64,000 bases of DNA, from contig SFIE01000007.1 of assembly GCA_004555405.1 (NCBI GenBank), positions 62,001-126,000 on the forward strand, in the 5' to 3' direction. This stretch comes from Subdoligranulum sp. (GTDB lineage Bacteria; Bacillota; Clostridia; Oscillospirales; Ruminococcaceae). Within the stretch, counting starts at the first letter, position 1. Each line of letters begins with the position of its first letter. This document shows positions 33,385 to 42,409 of this stretch, piece after piece. Position numbers and translations under genes: made by a program. A model generated the notes under the pieces. It was not told the DNA's origin and did not search any database. It saw only the letters and a program-made list of their open reading frames with translations.

Positions 33385-35691
33385 ATGAAACAAGATCCCA
33401 ACCGCCGTGTTTACCGGCGTGAGCCTCAGCCCGCTGCGCGGCAGGCGGCATGCACGCCCACGCGCCGCCGCAAAAAAGCATCGGCGCTGCCCCTTGTGCT
33501 GGCGCTGGCGCTTATGGTGGCGCTGGTGGGCACACTGTTCATGCTGCTGGCGGGCAGCGGCCATGCCAAGGCAAAAAGCAATGCCACCCGCCTGCTGGTG
33601 CTGGACGATGCCTGGTCCGCCTCGCTTTTAGAGCGCTCTGCCGATGCTGACCGCACGCAGTTTTTGCAGGACACACTCACCGAAGCCCAAAGCTACGGCG
33701 CCGACGGCGTTTTGTGGACAGCCCGCACCGCCGACGGCAGCTTTTTGTTCCGCCCCGAGAAAAACGCCAAGGATCAGGTGAGCCAAAGCCTCACCCAGAC
33801 CGATCGGCTTTTTCATCATTACGACCCCTTGAACGAGCTGATCAAGGCCGCCAGCCGCAAGGGCATGAGCGTGCTTTTGCTGCCCACCGATGCAGCCGGG
33901 CAGGTGCTGGAAAAGGCCGATCTTTCCCAGTGCGCCCCCGCTCTTTTGCACACGGCCAGGCAGCACGGGCTGTTGCTGTGCGCCCAGGGCGAGGCATGGA
34001 GCGAAAGCGTGCAGCGCTATTCCTCCTGCAGCTATAAGCTGGATAACGACAAGGCCGTGTATCTTCGCTGTGACAGCAGCGGCCCCGCCCTGGCGGCGCT
34101 GATGGAGCAGCAGGGCTTTGACCGTGTGATTCTTGGCAGCATCACCGACCTGCGGCAGGATTCCTCCAACGCAGAAATGCTGAACCTGCTGCTGCAAACC
34201 GATGACGGCAAGCTGCCCAGCCTCAGCAGCGCCATGCGCGATCTGAGCATTTCGCAGCAGCTGGCCGTGAGCTATCCCACCGGCAATGTCACCACCGACA
34301 CCTGCTTTTTGATGGGCACCAGTGACTCTGCCCTGCCCCTGCGCATTCAGGGCGGCACCGTGGGCGAGGATGCCGCCGAGATCCAACGCCGCGGCACAAA
34401 GGGCGTGTGGGGATTTCTGGTAAGCCTGAACGAGGGCGACAACACCTTTACACTCAGCCAGCCGGGGGGCGAAACCATCAGCTGCACCGTTACCAAGCCT
34501 GCCCCCAGCAGCTCTGGCGGCGCAGGGCGAATTTCTTCGGACGGTTCGGTGCCTGCCGTGTGGGGCCAGATGGTGCGCATCACCGCCGATGGCTGCGCCA
34601 GCGCGCTGAGCGAATATGGCAACCCCGACACCATCGCCTCTACCCTGTACACCGGAGCCACCGCCGCCGTGTATAACAGCGAGCGCTTTGTGCACAGCGG
34701 CAAATATACCTACGCCTACCAGCTGAGCAACGGCAGCTATGTGCTGGCCAAGGATGTGGAGCTGTTGGATGTAAACACTCCCGTGCCCACGCTGACGGGC
34801 GGCGAAGTGAGCTATGATGCACTCACCCGCTGCACGGCCATCACCTATCAGGGCGGCACACCGGCGATCACCCATGAATGGGAGGACAACACCCTCACCC
34901 TCACCTTCCTGAACAGCAGCTATCAGGGCGAGGCACCGGTTTCCAGCGGCTTCATCACCGACAGCTCGGTGGAAAATCTGGACGACGGCATGGGCTTTGT
35001 GCTGCGCATCCGCTTTAGCGACAGCGACCCGCTGTTTGGCTGGACGGTGGACTATGACTCTGAATCCGGCACCACAACGGTGTATCTCAAGCACCGCCCC
35101 ACGGTTTCCACCGAAGCCAACAAGCCGCTTTCGGGCGTGCGTGTGCTGCTGGACCCCGGCCATGGGCAGGACGATAACGGTGCCATGGGCAGCGCCGGGT
35201 TTACGGCCCCCGTGGAAAAGGACGCCAACCTGGCCGAGGCCCTGGCCGCCAAGCATCGCCTGGAGCAGCTGGGCGCCACCGTGATGATGACCCGCAGCGA
35301 TGATACTTTCTACACGCTGGCCCAGCGCCTGCAAATGGTAAACGAGCTGCGCCCTGATTACTTTATTGCTGTTCACCACAATTCGGCTGCCCTTACCAGC
35401 GATCTGAATGAAAACGGCGGCACCGAATGCTATTGGTTCTACACCGAGGGCAAGGCGCTGGCCGAAGCCCTCAGCACCGGCGTGAGCGCGGCCACCGGGC
35501 GGCAAAACCGCGGTATTTTGTACAATTATTTCTTTGTGACCCGCAGCAACATTTGCCCCTCGGTGCTGCTGGAAAGCGGCTTTATGACGGTTCCCGCCGA
35601 ATACGAAAACTGTGTGGATCAGGATATGCTGTGGGCCGAAGGCGGCGCCATTGCCAAGGCGGTGCTGCAGTGCGTAAAGGCGGGCAAATAA
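33385..35691 (+). CDS. Membrane-anchored N-acetylmuramoyl-L-alanine amidase (Amidase_3) with GHL-like N-terminal domain
   Basis: Cuts the amide between MurNAc and the stem peptide. A basic cytosolic start and a membrane segment (about 37-63) anchor it. Residues 70-320 resemble a TIM-barrel glycoside-hydrolase-like domain (LLVLDDAWSASLLE, YGADGVLWTAR, ASRKGMSVLLLPT), then SH3-like/beta regions, and the amidase domain from about 585: VLLDPGHGQDDNGA, VEKDANLAEALA, FIAVHHNSAAL and VLLESGFMT give the zinc ligands His, Glu, His and the catalytic Glu. At 768 residues it is large for an amidase. GAGGAG precedes the ATG at 33385. Confidence 0.87.
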   Translation: MKQDPNRRVYRREPQPAARQAACTPTRRRKKASALPLVLALALMVALVGTLFMLLAGSGHAKAKSNATRLLVLDDAWSASLLERSADADRTQFLQDTLTEAQSYGADGVLWTARTADGSFLFRPEKNAKDQVSQSLTQTDRLFHHYDPLNELIKAASRKGMSVLLLPTDAAGQVLEKADLSQCAPALLHTARQHGLLLCAQGEAWSESVQRYSSCSYKLDNDKAVYLRCDSSGPALAALMEQQGFDRVILGSITDLRQDSSNAEMLNLLLQTDDGKLPSLSSAMRDLSISQQLAVSYPTGNVTTDTCFLMGTSDSALPLRIQGGTVGEDAAEIQRRGTKGVWGFLVSLNEGDNTFTLSQPGGETISCTVTKPAPSSSGGAGRISSDGSVPAVWGQMVRITADGCASALSEYGNPDTIASTLYTGATAAVYNSERFVHSGKYTYAYQLSNGSYVLAKDVELLDVNTPVPTLTGGEVSYDALTRCTAITYQGGTPAITHEWEDNTLTLTFLNSSYQGEAPVSSGFITDSSVENLDDGMGFVLRIRFSDSDPLFGWTVDYDSESGTTTVYLKHRPTVSTEANKPLSGVRVLLDPGHGQDDNGAMGSAGFTAPVEKDANLAEALAAKHRLEQLGATVMMTRSDDTFYTLAQRLQMVNELRPDYFIAVHHNSAALTSDLNENGGTECYWFYTEGKALAEALSTGVSAATGRQNRGILYNYFFVTRSNICPSVLLESGFMTVPAEYENCVDQDMLWAEGGAIAKAVLQCVKAGK

Positions 35692-35776
35692 CCCGGGTTT
35701 CCGCTTAAAGCCCCGGCAGATTTTGGCCCTGCGTTTTGGCTTCTCAATTACATGGTCAATGATTTTTTGAACAGCC

Positions 35777-35815
35777 GTCCGGGCTGCCCCTCGCTGGGGC
35801 AGCCCGGACTTTTTG
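35777..35815 (+). terminator. Terminator after the amidase gene
   Basis: A perfect stem of at least 14 bp (35777-35790 with 35796-35809) followed by TTTTT. Confidence 0.9.
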
Positions 35816-35845
35816 CATGCAGCAGCGCCGGTTTTATATAGCAAA

Positions 35846-35883
35846 ACTCCGCCCCCTGCCGATCTCTCGGCAGGGGGCGGAGC
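35846..35883 (-). terminator. Terminator of the gcd-gct-hgd operon
   Basis: A perfect 16-bp stem with a TCTC/GAGA loop (35848-35863 with 35868-35883), followed on the minus strand by TTTTG. Confidence 0.85.
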
Positions 35884-35930
35884 CTATGTCTGTGCTATTT
35901 TATGCGCTTATGCGGTTTGCCCCAAAAGGC

Positions 35931-37073
35931 TTACTGCATGGCCAGCACGTCGGCAAATGCCTGAATGGCGGTGCTTGCCTGGCCAAAGTCGCGCATCTGC
36001 TGGTTCACGCCCAGCTTCACATGAGGAATACCGGCGGCATCCAGAGCCTTCTTCAGGTAGGGATACTCCATTTCCTCGGGGTCGCAGAAGGTCTGCATGA
36101 ACAGCACCAGACCCTGTGCGCCGCTCTCCTTGATCTTGGCAACAACATCCTCGGCACGGCGGTTCTTGTTGGAGAACTTGTCGTACAGCAGGATATCGTA
36201 GTCCATGGAAGAGAACTGCAGAGCCAGAGCCAGCAGGCCGTCATCCACATTTTCGGGAGCGTCGAAGCGGAAGCTGCGGCTTTCGTGAGCCACATCGTCA
36301 GCCGCGATGGCAATGTTGTTGTCGATAAAGATCTGCAGCAGCTTGGGGTTGTCGCAGATGATACCGCTGGTAACAACCTTGGTGCCGTTCCACTTTGCAG
36401 CGGGCAGAGCCTTCAGCTCTTCGTTCAGAGCAACCAGCTTTTCGGTGTACTCGTCCTTCAGCATGAAGTAGCTTGCCTTCAGCACGGCAGAACGCTGGAT
36501 GGGGTTCACCACATCGCAGTGCTCGTTTGCCAGCTTCACGAACTCGCGGCGGGCAGCACGGCTTGCGTTGTAAACCTTGATGGCGTGCAGAATGTCCTTG
36601 TTGGTCACATCGTGGCCGGCCAGGAATGCCAGCTTGTCCAGCACGCTGCGGTACTGGTCCTTGCAGAACTCAACGCCCCAATCGGCGAAACGGTTCTGGG
36701 GATGTGCCAGGAAGATGCAGGGGATCTTAGCACCAACAGCAACACGGAAGTTCTGGCTCATGGGGCGCAGAGTATCGCAGATGGTGGGGGTGATCAGAGC
36801 ATCCAGCTGATCCATGGTGCCGTCCAGCAGCATTTCCAAAGCCAGCTGTGCAATGTCGCAGTAGAAGGTTGCGCAGTATTCCTTGCTGCGCATAACTTCC
36901 TTGTCGTTGCTGCCCCAGATGCCCATGGGCACCATACCGGCAGCGTAAACCAGCTCTTCGGGAGCGTAGTAGGGCAGAACGCCTACAACCTTTTTGCCCT
37001 GAGCCTTAAACTTCTTCAGCTGCTCAGCAGGGTTGATGGCAGCGAATTCCTGAATTCTTGCTTCAATGCTCAT
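35931..37073 (-). CDS. hgdB: (R)-2-hydroxyglutaryl-CoA dehydratase, subunit beta
   Basis: Second subunit of component D, the oxygen-sensitive iron-sulfur enzyme that removes water from 2-hydroxyglutaryl-CoA by a ketyl-radical mechanism. The 380 residues have the HgdB/FldC layout with YYAPEELVYAAGMVPMGIWGS at the N-terminus, TICDTLRPMSQN, and the C-terminal FMQTFCDPEEMEYPYLKKAL, which hold cluster-binding cysteines. It follows hgdA by 4 nt and is the last gene of the operon. Confidence 0.94.
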   Translation of the reverse strand: MSIEARIQEFAAINPAEQLKKFKAQGKKVVGVLPYYAPEELVYAAGMVPMGIWGSNDKEVMRSKEYCATFYCDIAQLALEMLLDGTMDQLDALITPTICDTLRPMSQNFRVAVGAKIPCIFLAHPQNRFADWGVEFCKDQYRSVLDKLAFLAGHDVTNKDILHAIKVYNASRAARREFVKLANEHCDVVNPIQRSAVLKASYFMLKDEYTEKLVALNEELKALPAAKWNGTKVVTSGIICDNPKLLQIFIDNNIAIAADDVAHESRSFRFDAPENVDDGLLALALQFSSMDYDILLYDKFSNKNRRAEDVVAKIKESGAQGLVLFMQTFCDPEEMEYPYLKKALDAAGIPHVKLGVNQQMRDFGQASTAIQAFADVLAMQ

Positions 37074-37077
37074 CGTA

Positions 37078-38532
37078 TTAGCCCTCCTTATTCTTGGCGT
37101 TTTCAGCCATAGCTTCTACCAGGCCCTGAACGCGGGTCTCGTACTGAGCTTCGTTGAAGTTACGGGGGTCAGCCTGGTCACCGTCAAAGCCTGCGCAGGG
37201 AATGCCCAGGTCAGCGGTGAAGCGGCGCTGCATTTCGGCCATGTAGCCAGACCAAGGCTTGCAGCTGCGGTTGTAGTGAACCAGAACGCCGTCAACCTTG
37301 TTCTCGCGGCAGATGCCTTCACGCCAGTCAACGCCCTGCTCGATGCACACGCTGTTGGGTGCCTTGTAGTAAGCGCGGGCCATTTCGTCCAGGCCGTTGT
37401 ACACAAAGCCGAATGCAGGTGCATACACAACGGCGGTAACGTTCACGCCGTTCTGCTTCAGGGGCTTGAACAGGTTAGGCAGCTTGGGCCAGCAGGGAAT
37501 GCCCTCGAACATTACACGGTACTGCTCGGGGAAGGGCAGGGTGCTGGTGCCTTCCTGAATGTTCTTTTCCAGGTCCTGTGCCAGCAGCTCGAAAGCATCA
37601 CCGGCAGCAGTGCGGGCACGGGCGGTAACCACGTCAGCCATGTGGTTGAACAGGTCAAAGCCGCTCATGGGCGAGGGCTTGTACTGCAGATAGTCGCAAA
37701 CCTTCAGCCAGTTCTGAGCAGTGCGGTTTGCAGAAGCGCAGGCATCCTCAAACTTCTTCTCGTCGAACTTCTTGCCGGTCAGCTCCTCGAGCTGCTCGAT
37801 GCAATGGTCGAACTGAGCGCGCACATACTTCACGTTGGAGTCATGTACTTCCACGCTGTTGTTGTAGGGGATATCGATCATGATCAGGGGAATATTGCAC
37901 ATACGGGCAATGTTCTCATACCACTTGGTCATGCAGTTGCAGATGTTGTTGCAGCACAGCACGAAGTCGGGCTGGGGAATACGCATCTGCTTGTAGGGCT
38001 TGATAGCCTCGCGGCGGAAGTTCTTGTAGGCGATTTCCTTCTCGGTGGTCTCGGGCAGAGCCTCGATCTCGTGGATATCGTCCAGCACAGTGTAAGGAAC
38101 CTGAGTCTTGGGGTCCTTCTTGGGCTTGCCGGTGGCCTCGTCGATGATCACCTTGCCGTTTTCGTCCTTGAGGGGCTTGCCGGAGTTGGGATCGATCACG
38201 AATTCCAGAGTTTCGGGATCAAACTTACGGGCAGCGCGCTTGCCGGCAGCATAGGCCAGGCTGATACGAGCGTAACCGCAGATATCGTTGTCAAAGCCCA
38301 GATCCTCAGCGGCCTGGCACATGATCTCGCCGTCACGCTGTGCAGCGATACCGGCAGCCTGGTTTTCGGGGTACATAACGTTCAGGTCGAATGCAGCGGC
38401 CAGTTCGCAGGGGAACTTGGAGCTGGACCAACCAACCAGCTTACCCTGCTTCTTTGCTTCACGGGCATCAGCGTATACATCGTCAACAACCTTACGCAGA
38501 GCCAGTACGCCAGGGCTTACTACTTTAGCCAT
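37078..38532 (-). CDS. hgdA: (R)-2-hydroxyglutaryl-CoA dehydratase, subunit alpha
   Basis: Larger subunit of component D; with HgdB it binds 2-hydroxyglutaryl-CoA and [4Fe-4S] clusters. The 484 residues include VGWSSSKFPCELAAAFDLNVMYPEN, PDFVLCCNNICNCMTKWYE and a C-terminal VHYNRSCKPWSGYMAEMQRR with conserved Cys. The segment around 138-160 (DPNSGKPLKDENGKVIIDEA) is a polar insertion seen in HgdA relative to other dehydratase alpha subunits. It lies between the activator gene and hgdB. Confidence 0.94.
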   Translation of the reverse strand: MAKVVSPGVLALRKVVDDVYADAREAKKQGKLVGWSSSKFPCELAAAFDLNVMYPENQAAGIAAQRDGEIMCQAAEDLGFDNDICGYARISLAYAAGKRAARKFDPETLEFVIDPNSGKPLKDENGKVIIDEATGKPKKDPKTQVPYTVLDDIHEIEALPETTEKEIAYKNFRREAIKPYKQMRIPQPDFVLCCNNICNCMTKWYENIARMCNIPLIMIDIPYNNSVEVHDSNVKYVRAQFDHCIEQLEELTGKKFDEKKFEDACASANRTAQNWLKVCDYLQYKPSPMSGFDLFNHMADVVTARARTAAGDAFELLAQDLEKNIQEGTSTLPFPEQYRVMFEGIPCWPKLPNLFKPLKQNGVNVTAVVYAPAFGFVYNGLDEMARAYYKAPNSVCIEQGVDWREGICRENKVDGVLVHYNRSCKPWSGYMAEMQRRFTADLGIPCAGFDGDQADPRNFNEAQYETRVQGLVEAMAENAKNKEG

Positions 38533-38580
38533 TGTTCATTCCTCCATATAATTCTATATTTTGGGTCTTTCTATAGGTAT

Positions 38581-38665
38581 CCCGCCGCATTCACGGCGGG
38601 GCCCCAGCCTGTTGTCACACGGAAACAGGCAAAAGAAACAAAATCGTGCGGGGTGCTTGCCCCGC
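38581..38665 (-). other. Two GC-rich hairpins between hgdC and hgdA
   Basis: CCCGCCG pairs with CGGCGGG (38581-38587 with 38594-38600), and a second stem GCGGGG/CCCCGC sits at about 38648-38665. Neither has a poly-T tail, so they look like mRNA processing or stability structures and not terminators. Confidence 0.5.
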
Positions 38666-38671
38666 GGCTGC

Positions 38672-39472
38672 TTATTTTACGCCTGCAGCCCTGGCGGCCT
38701 TCTGATAGGCAAACAGTGCTGCACCCAAAGCGCCGTTATACTGGGTCAGCTCGCTGGTGTGCACCTCATGGCCCAGGCCTGCAGCCAGTGCCTGCACTAC
38801 GCCGCTGTTCTGTGCCACACCACCGGTCATCACCACAGTGTCCTGCACGCCGATGCGGTGGGCCAGGCCCACAACACGGTTGGCAACGGCACGGTGAATA
38901 CCGGCAATGATATCGTTTTTGTTGGTTCCCTGTGCCAGCTGGCTGATCACTTCGCTTTCGGCAAACACCGTGCAGGTGCTGCTGATGGCAACATCCTTGG
39001 TGCTCAAAGCGCCCAGCTTATCCAGGTCATCCACACGCACTTCCAGAACACGCGCCATCACGTCCAGAAAACGGCCGGTGCCTGCAGCACACTTATCGTT
39101 CATGGCAAAGTTTACCATAGCGCCGTTTTCGATGTGCAGGATCTTTACATCCTGGCCGCCGATGTCGATCACTGTGTGAACGTCGGGAAAAAGAAAGGTT
39201 GCGCCCTTTGCATGGCAGCTCAGCTCGCTCATCTGCTGGTCTGCAAGGCCCATCAGACTATTGCGGCCGTAGCCGGTTGCCAGCGTGTAGGCCATGTCTT
39301 CCTTTTTCATGCCGCAGCCGTCCAGCACCTGCTTGATCGCGCGCTCCGGGCCACTTGTGCCGGCGCCCACACCGATCAGGGATTTACTTACAATCTCGCA
39401 GCCATTCTTCAGAATGATGCACTTGGAAGCAGTGGAGCCGACATCAATGCCCAGCGTGTAAATATCGCTCAT
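38672..39472 (-). CDS. hgdC: 2-hydroxyglutaryl-CoA dehydratase activator (component A)
   Basis: Homodimeric ATPase that injects one electron into the dehydratase. The ASKHA fold shows GIDVGSTASKCIIL (phosphate 1) and DIGGQDVKIL (phosphate 2). The bridging [4Fe-4S] ligands are C128 in NDKCAAGTGRF and C167 in SSTCTVFAESE, one residue off the numbering of the Acidaminococcus enzyme. The start at 39472 has GAGGAT upstream and gives 266 residues, the normal length. Lies between gcdA and hgdA. Confidence 0.95.
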   Translation of the reverse strand: MSDIYTLGIDVGSTASKCIILKNGCEIVSKSLIGVGAGTSGPERAIKQVLDGCGMKKEDMAYTLATGYGRNSLMGLADQQMSELSCHAKGATFLFPDVHTVIDIGGQDVKILHIENGAMVNFAMNDKCAAGTGRFLDVMARVLEVRVDDLDKLGALSTKDVAISSTCTVFAESEVISQLAQGTNKNDIIAGIHRAVANRVVGLAHRIGVQDTVVMTGGVAQNSGVVQALAAGLGHEVHTSELTQYNGALGAALFAYQKAARAAGVK

Positions 39473-39610
39473 TGGATTATCCTCATTTCTTGTCTTCGTC
39501 GCTCGTTTATTACAGTTTGCCCAAAAAACACAATGTTTATCAGGCATACTGACGATATGTTCGGGGCTTCACACCCTATACCGCGGCCGGCTGTGCCGCC
39601 CGGTGCTCTT

Positions 39611-39653
39611 TACCCCTACTGGGGTATACCCCGGCCGGAAAGCCCGGCCGGGG
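39611..39653 (-). other. Paired hairpins between gcdA and hgdC
   Basis: TACCCC-TACT-GGGGTA (39611-39626) and CCCCGGCCGG/CCGGCCGGGG (39629-39638 with 39644-39653) are consecutive perfect stems. No T-run follows on the minus strand. Confidence 0.55.
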
Positions 39654-39676
39654 CACCCAAAAAGATTGAGAAAAGA

Positions 39677-41446
39677 TTACTTGGTGTAGAGCTTGTTGAA
39701 ATCGCGGATGATGCGAGGCAGCAGCATCTGATGCACGGGGCAGATGCTCTCGGGGTTCTGGTACACAGCATCGGTGAATGCCAGCATGTAGTTACGCAGC
39801 ATGGGCATATTCACGATCTCGTCCACAAAGCCGTTCTTTGCGCAGAACATGGGCTTGGACTTCTCGGCGTACTCCTGGATCAGAGCGTTCATCTGGCTGA
39901 TCAGATCGTCCAGAGGCTGGCCGGCCTTCTTAGCCTTAGCCAGCTTGCTGGTGTACAGAGCAGCAGCTGCGGTTTCGCCGTTCATAACGTTGATCTCGGT
40001 TGCAGCGGTACCAATGCTGAAAGCATTGTTGTCGTTGCCCTGAGGGCCGCCCAGCACGTAGTGTGCAGCAGCAGTGCCCTTGCGCAGAGTGATCTCCATC
40101 ATGGGCAGGCCGCTGCTCTGGATGGAGTAGATCAGGCTCTGGCCCAGACCCAGCAGCTCGGCCTTTTCGGCGTCGTCACCAACGTCGATACCGGTGGTAT
40201 CCTGGATCCAGATCATGGGGATACGGTCACGAGAGCACAGAGTGACGAACTCGTTCATCTTGATCAGGCCCTGGCGATACAGCTTGCCGCCGGCACCGAT
40301 GGACTGGCCGTAGGTTTCCATCTTATACTCGGGGTAGTTGGGGAAGAAGCCCTGCTGGTTAGCAACGATACCCACCAGCAGACCATCGACCTTTGCCAGA
40401 CCGGTGATCATTTCGGGGCCGTAGCCCTTCTTGAACTCCATGAACTCGGAAGCGTCGACCAGACGGGCGATCACATCGTACATATCATAGGGGCGCTTGG
40501 TGTTCTGCTGAACGATGCTGTACAGCTCGTTAGCGTCCTTAGCGGGAGCCTTGGGATCATCAACACGGAAGAAGTTCACATCGTATGCGGGCAGCATATC
40601 CATGTACTTCTTGATGCCGGCGATAACGCCTTCCTCGGCCTGGTAGACCTCACGGAAGAAGCCGGTGGTGTTGTAGTGGATGGCAACAGATCCCGGAGGA
40701 TCGGCACGCAGGCCCTCGGTGCCCTTGATCAGAGCCTCGGCGCCTTCCTGGTCAACATAGCCCTTGGGGTTCATGCCGCCCACGATGCCAGCGCCGCCAA
40801 CAGCCATGTTAGCCTTCTGATGTGCGATCAGAATGGTGGGGCTGATGGAGTGGTAGCCGCCGCCTGCGGGGTTGGTGCCGTAAATGCCAACGATCACGGG
40901 AACACCCAGCTGGTTCAGCTCGCTGTTGCGATAGAAGGGGGTGCCGCCGCCGCGACGGTTGGGGTAAACCTGCTCCTGCTTGTCCAGCTCAACACCGGCG
41001 CAGTTCAGCACATACACCAGAGGAATGCGCAGGCGCTTAGCAGTGTCGGAGCCACGCAGCAGGTCATCAGCCTGACCGGGAACCCAGGTACCGGCGTGCT
41101 TCTTGTTATCGGAAGCAATGATCACAGCCCACTTGCCGTTGATGCGGCCCAGACCCTTGATGATGGTGTCGGTGCCGGTTTTGTTATCGCAGGGGTTGTA
41201 GATGCTGTTCAGAGGGCACCAGGTGCCGGGATCGACCAGCAGAGCAATGCGCTGCATAGCGGTCAGCTGACCCTTGGCGTTCATCTTTTCGTCGGAGGTG
41301 CCGTTTGCCAGAGACTTTTCGGTAAATTCCTTCAGCTCTGCCTCGATCTGCTTCAGAACGGCCTCGTTGTTGGCGTCGACCTTACGCAGGGCCTTGCCGA
41401 TGACGGGCATATTCTGGAAGTAACCAGGCATGGAATAATTGCCCAT
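39677..41446 (-). CDS. gcdA: Glutaconyl-CoA decarboxylase, alpha (carboxytransferase) subunit
   Basis: Moves CO2 from glutaconyl-CoA to the biotin on GcdC, producing crotonyl-CoA. The 589 residues form two crotonase-like halves: N-terminal NKKHAGTWVPGQADDLLR and RRGGGTPFYRN with AGGGYHSISPT, C-terminal GIVANQQGFFPNYPEY, IWIQDTTGIDVG and GTAAAHYVLGG. Length matches GcdA of Acidaminococcus (587). The start at 41446 follows AAAGGAGC. Flanked by gctB and hgdC. Confidence 0.95.
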   Translation of the reverse strand: MGNYSMPGYFQNMPVIGKALRKVDANNEAVLKQIEAELKEFTEKSLANGTSDEKMNAKGQLTAMQRIALLVDPGTWCPLNSIYNPCDNKTGTDTIIKGLGRINGKWAVIIASDNKKHAGTWVPGQADDLLRGSDTAKRLRIPLVYVLNCAGVELDKQEQVYPNRRGGGTPFYRNSELNQLGVPVIVGIYGTNPAGGGYHSISPTILIAHQKANMAVGGAGIVGGMNPKGYVDQEGAEALIKGTEGLRADPPGSVAIHYNTTGFFREVYQAEEGVIAGIKKYMDMLPAYDVNFFRVDDPKAPAKDANELYSIVQQNTKRPYDMYDVIARLVDASEFMEFKKGYGPEMITGLAKVDGLLVGIVANQQGFFPNYPEYKMETYGQSIGAGGKLYRQGLIKMNEFVTLCSRDRIPMIWIQDTTGIDVGDDAEKAELLGLGQSLIYSIQSSGLPMMEITLRKGTAAAHYVLGGPQGNDNNAFSIGTAATEINVMNGETAAAALYTSKLAKAKKAGQPLDDLISQMNALIQEYAEKSKPMFCAKNGFVDEIVNMPMLRNYMLAFTDAVYQNPESICPVHQMLLPRIIRDFNKLYTK

Positions 41447-41504
41447 TGTAGTTGCTCCTTTCAAATTGAAAAAGAAAATGTATGGCTTTGGGAATAGGCT
41501 TTAT

Positions 41505-41535
41505 CTCTTTGCCCGGGAAATCCCCGGGCAAAGAG
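41505..41535 (-). other. Perfect hairpin between gctB and gcdA
   Basis: A 13-bp perfect stem (41505-41517 with 41523-41535) and 5-nt loop without a T-run, centred in the 112-nt gap. Confidence 0.6.
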
Positions 41536-41558
41536 GAAAAACAAACCTGTAAGCAAGA

Positions 41559-42389
41559 TTACTTGCTGATGATCTCCAAGCCCTTGAAGTCCTTTGCGAT
41601 CTTGATGAAAGCCTGGCCGGGGTCGATCTCGTTGCGGATCACATGGATCAGCTCGTCACTGGGGCCTTCCATCAGCTGTGCGCGGGACACATCGATTTCG
41701 AAACCGGTGTTCTCCTGCACCATTTCGGGGCTGGAGAACGGATAGTAGTATGCCAGGTACATACGCTTGGTTTCTTCGTCAAACTTCATGATGCCCAGAT
41801 CGGTAACAACCATCTGAGGGCCACGGTTGCCGGGCAGGCCAGCACGCTCACGGCCGCCAGGGCCATCCATCCAGCCGCAGCTGGTAATGTAGTCGATCTT
41901 GTCCATGAAGCGGCGCTTCTGGTGCTGCATCATGATGATGGTGTTGCAGTAGGTTGCAATGCCGTTTGCACCGCCGGAGCCAGTGAAACGGGTGGTGGGC
42001 TGCAGATAGTTGCCCTTGCCGTAAATGCAGGTGGAGTTCACGTTGCCGTAGGGGTCGATCTGAGCGCCGCCGATGAAAGCGACCAGACGGTCGGAATCAT
42101 GCAGCCACTCGTTGGCCTCGAAGCCCACGAAACGGATGTTGGGCCACTGCACAGCGCAGTGAGCCATGAAACGGTTATCACCAACAGAACGGGGAACTTC
42201 AACGGGGTTGCAGTCCATCAGGCCGCTCTCCACGATGGGTTTGCAGCTGGGGCACACAACAGCCTTTGCCAGAGAAGCACCGATCAGAGGCAGGCCGGTG
42301 CCCACGATCACGATCTGGTTTTCCTTGATGTTCTTTGCAATGGCGTAAGCCTGCATTTCCTGTTTGGTATACTTAGTAAATTCAGCCAT
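41559..42389 (-). CDS. gctB: Glutaconate CoA-transferase, subunit B
   Basis: Carries the catalytic glutamate that forms the enzyme-CoA thioester in transfer of CoA from acetyl-CoA or glutaconyl-CoA to 2-hydroxyglutarate. The active Glu is E54 in CKPIVESGLMDC, the same number as in Acidaminococcus GctB. GGANGIATYCNTIIMMQHQKRRF and the C-terminal half complete a 276-residue class I CoA-transferase beta subunit. It follows gctA by 20 nt. Confidence 0.94.
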   Translation of the reverse strand: MAEFTKYTKQEMQAYAIAKNIKENQIVIVGTGLPLIGASLAKAVVCPSCKPIVESGLMDCNPVEVPRSVGDNRFMAHCAVQWPNIRFVGFEANEWLHDSDRLVAFIGGAQIDPYGNVNSTCIYGKGNYLQPTTRFTGSGGANGIATYCNTIIMMQHQKRRFMDKIDYITSCGWMDGPGGRERAGLPGNRGPQMVVTDLGIMKFDEETKRMYLAYYYPFSSPEMVQENTGFEIDVSRAQLMEGPSDELIHVIRNEIDPGQAFIKIAKDFKGLEIISK

Positions 42390-42409
42390 TTTCCATTACC
42401 TCCCTGCAC

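Noticed and set aside
32814..33564. Repetitive minus-strand proteins encoded by the 97-bp array
   Set aside because: Unit length is not a multiple of three, so each copy is read in another frame; base changes fit RNA pairing better than protein conservation.
38561..41497. A 978-codon open frame on the plus strand opposite hgdC and gcdA
   Set aside because: It is fully antisense to genes with clear motifs, has Leu/Val/His-rich composition typical of mirrored GC-rich codons and no family similarity.
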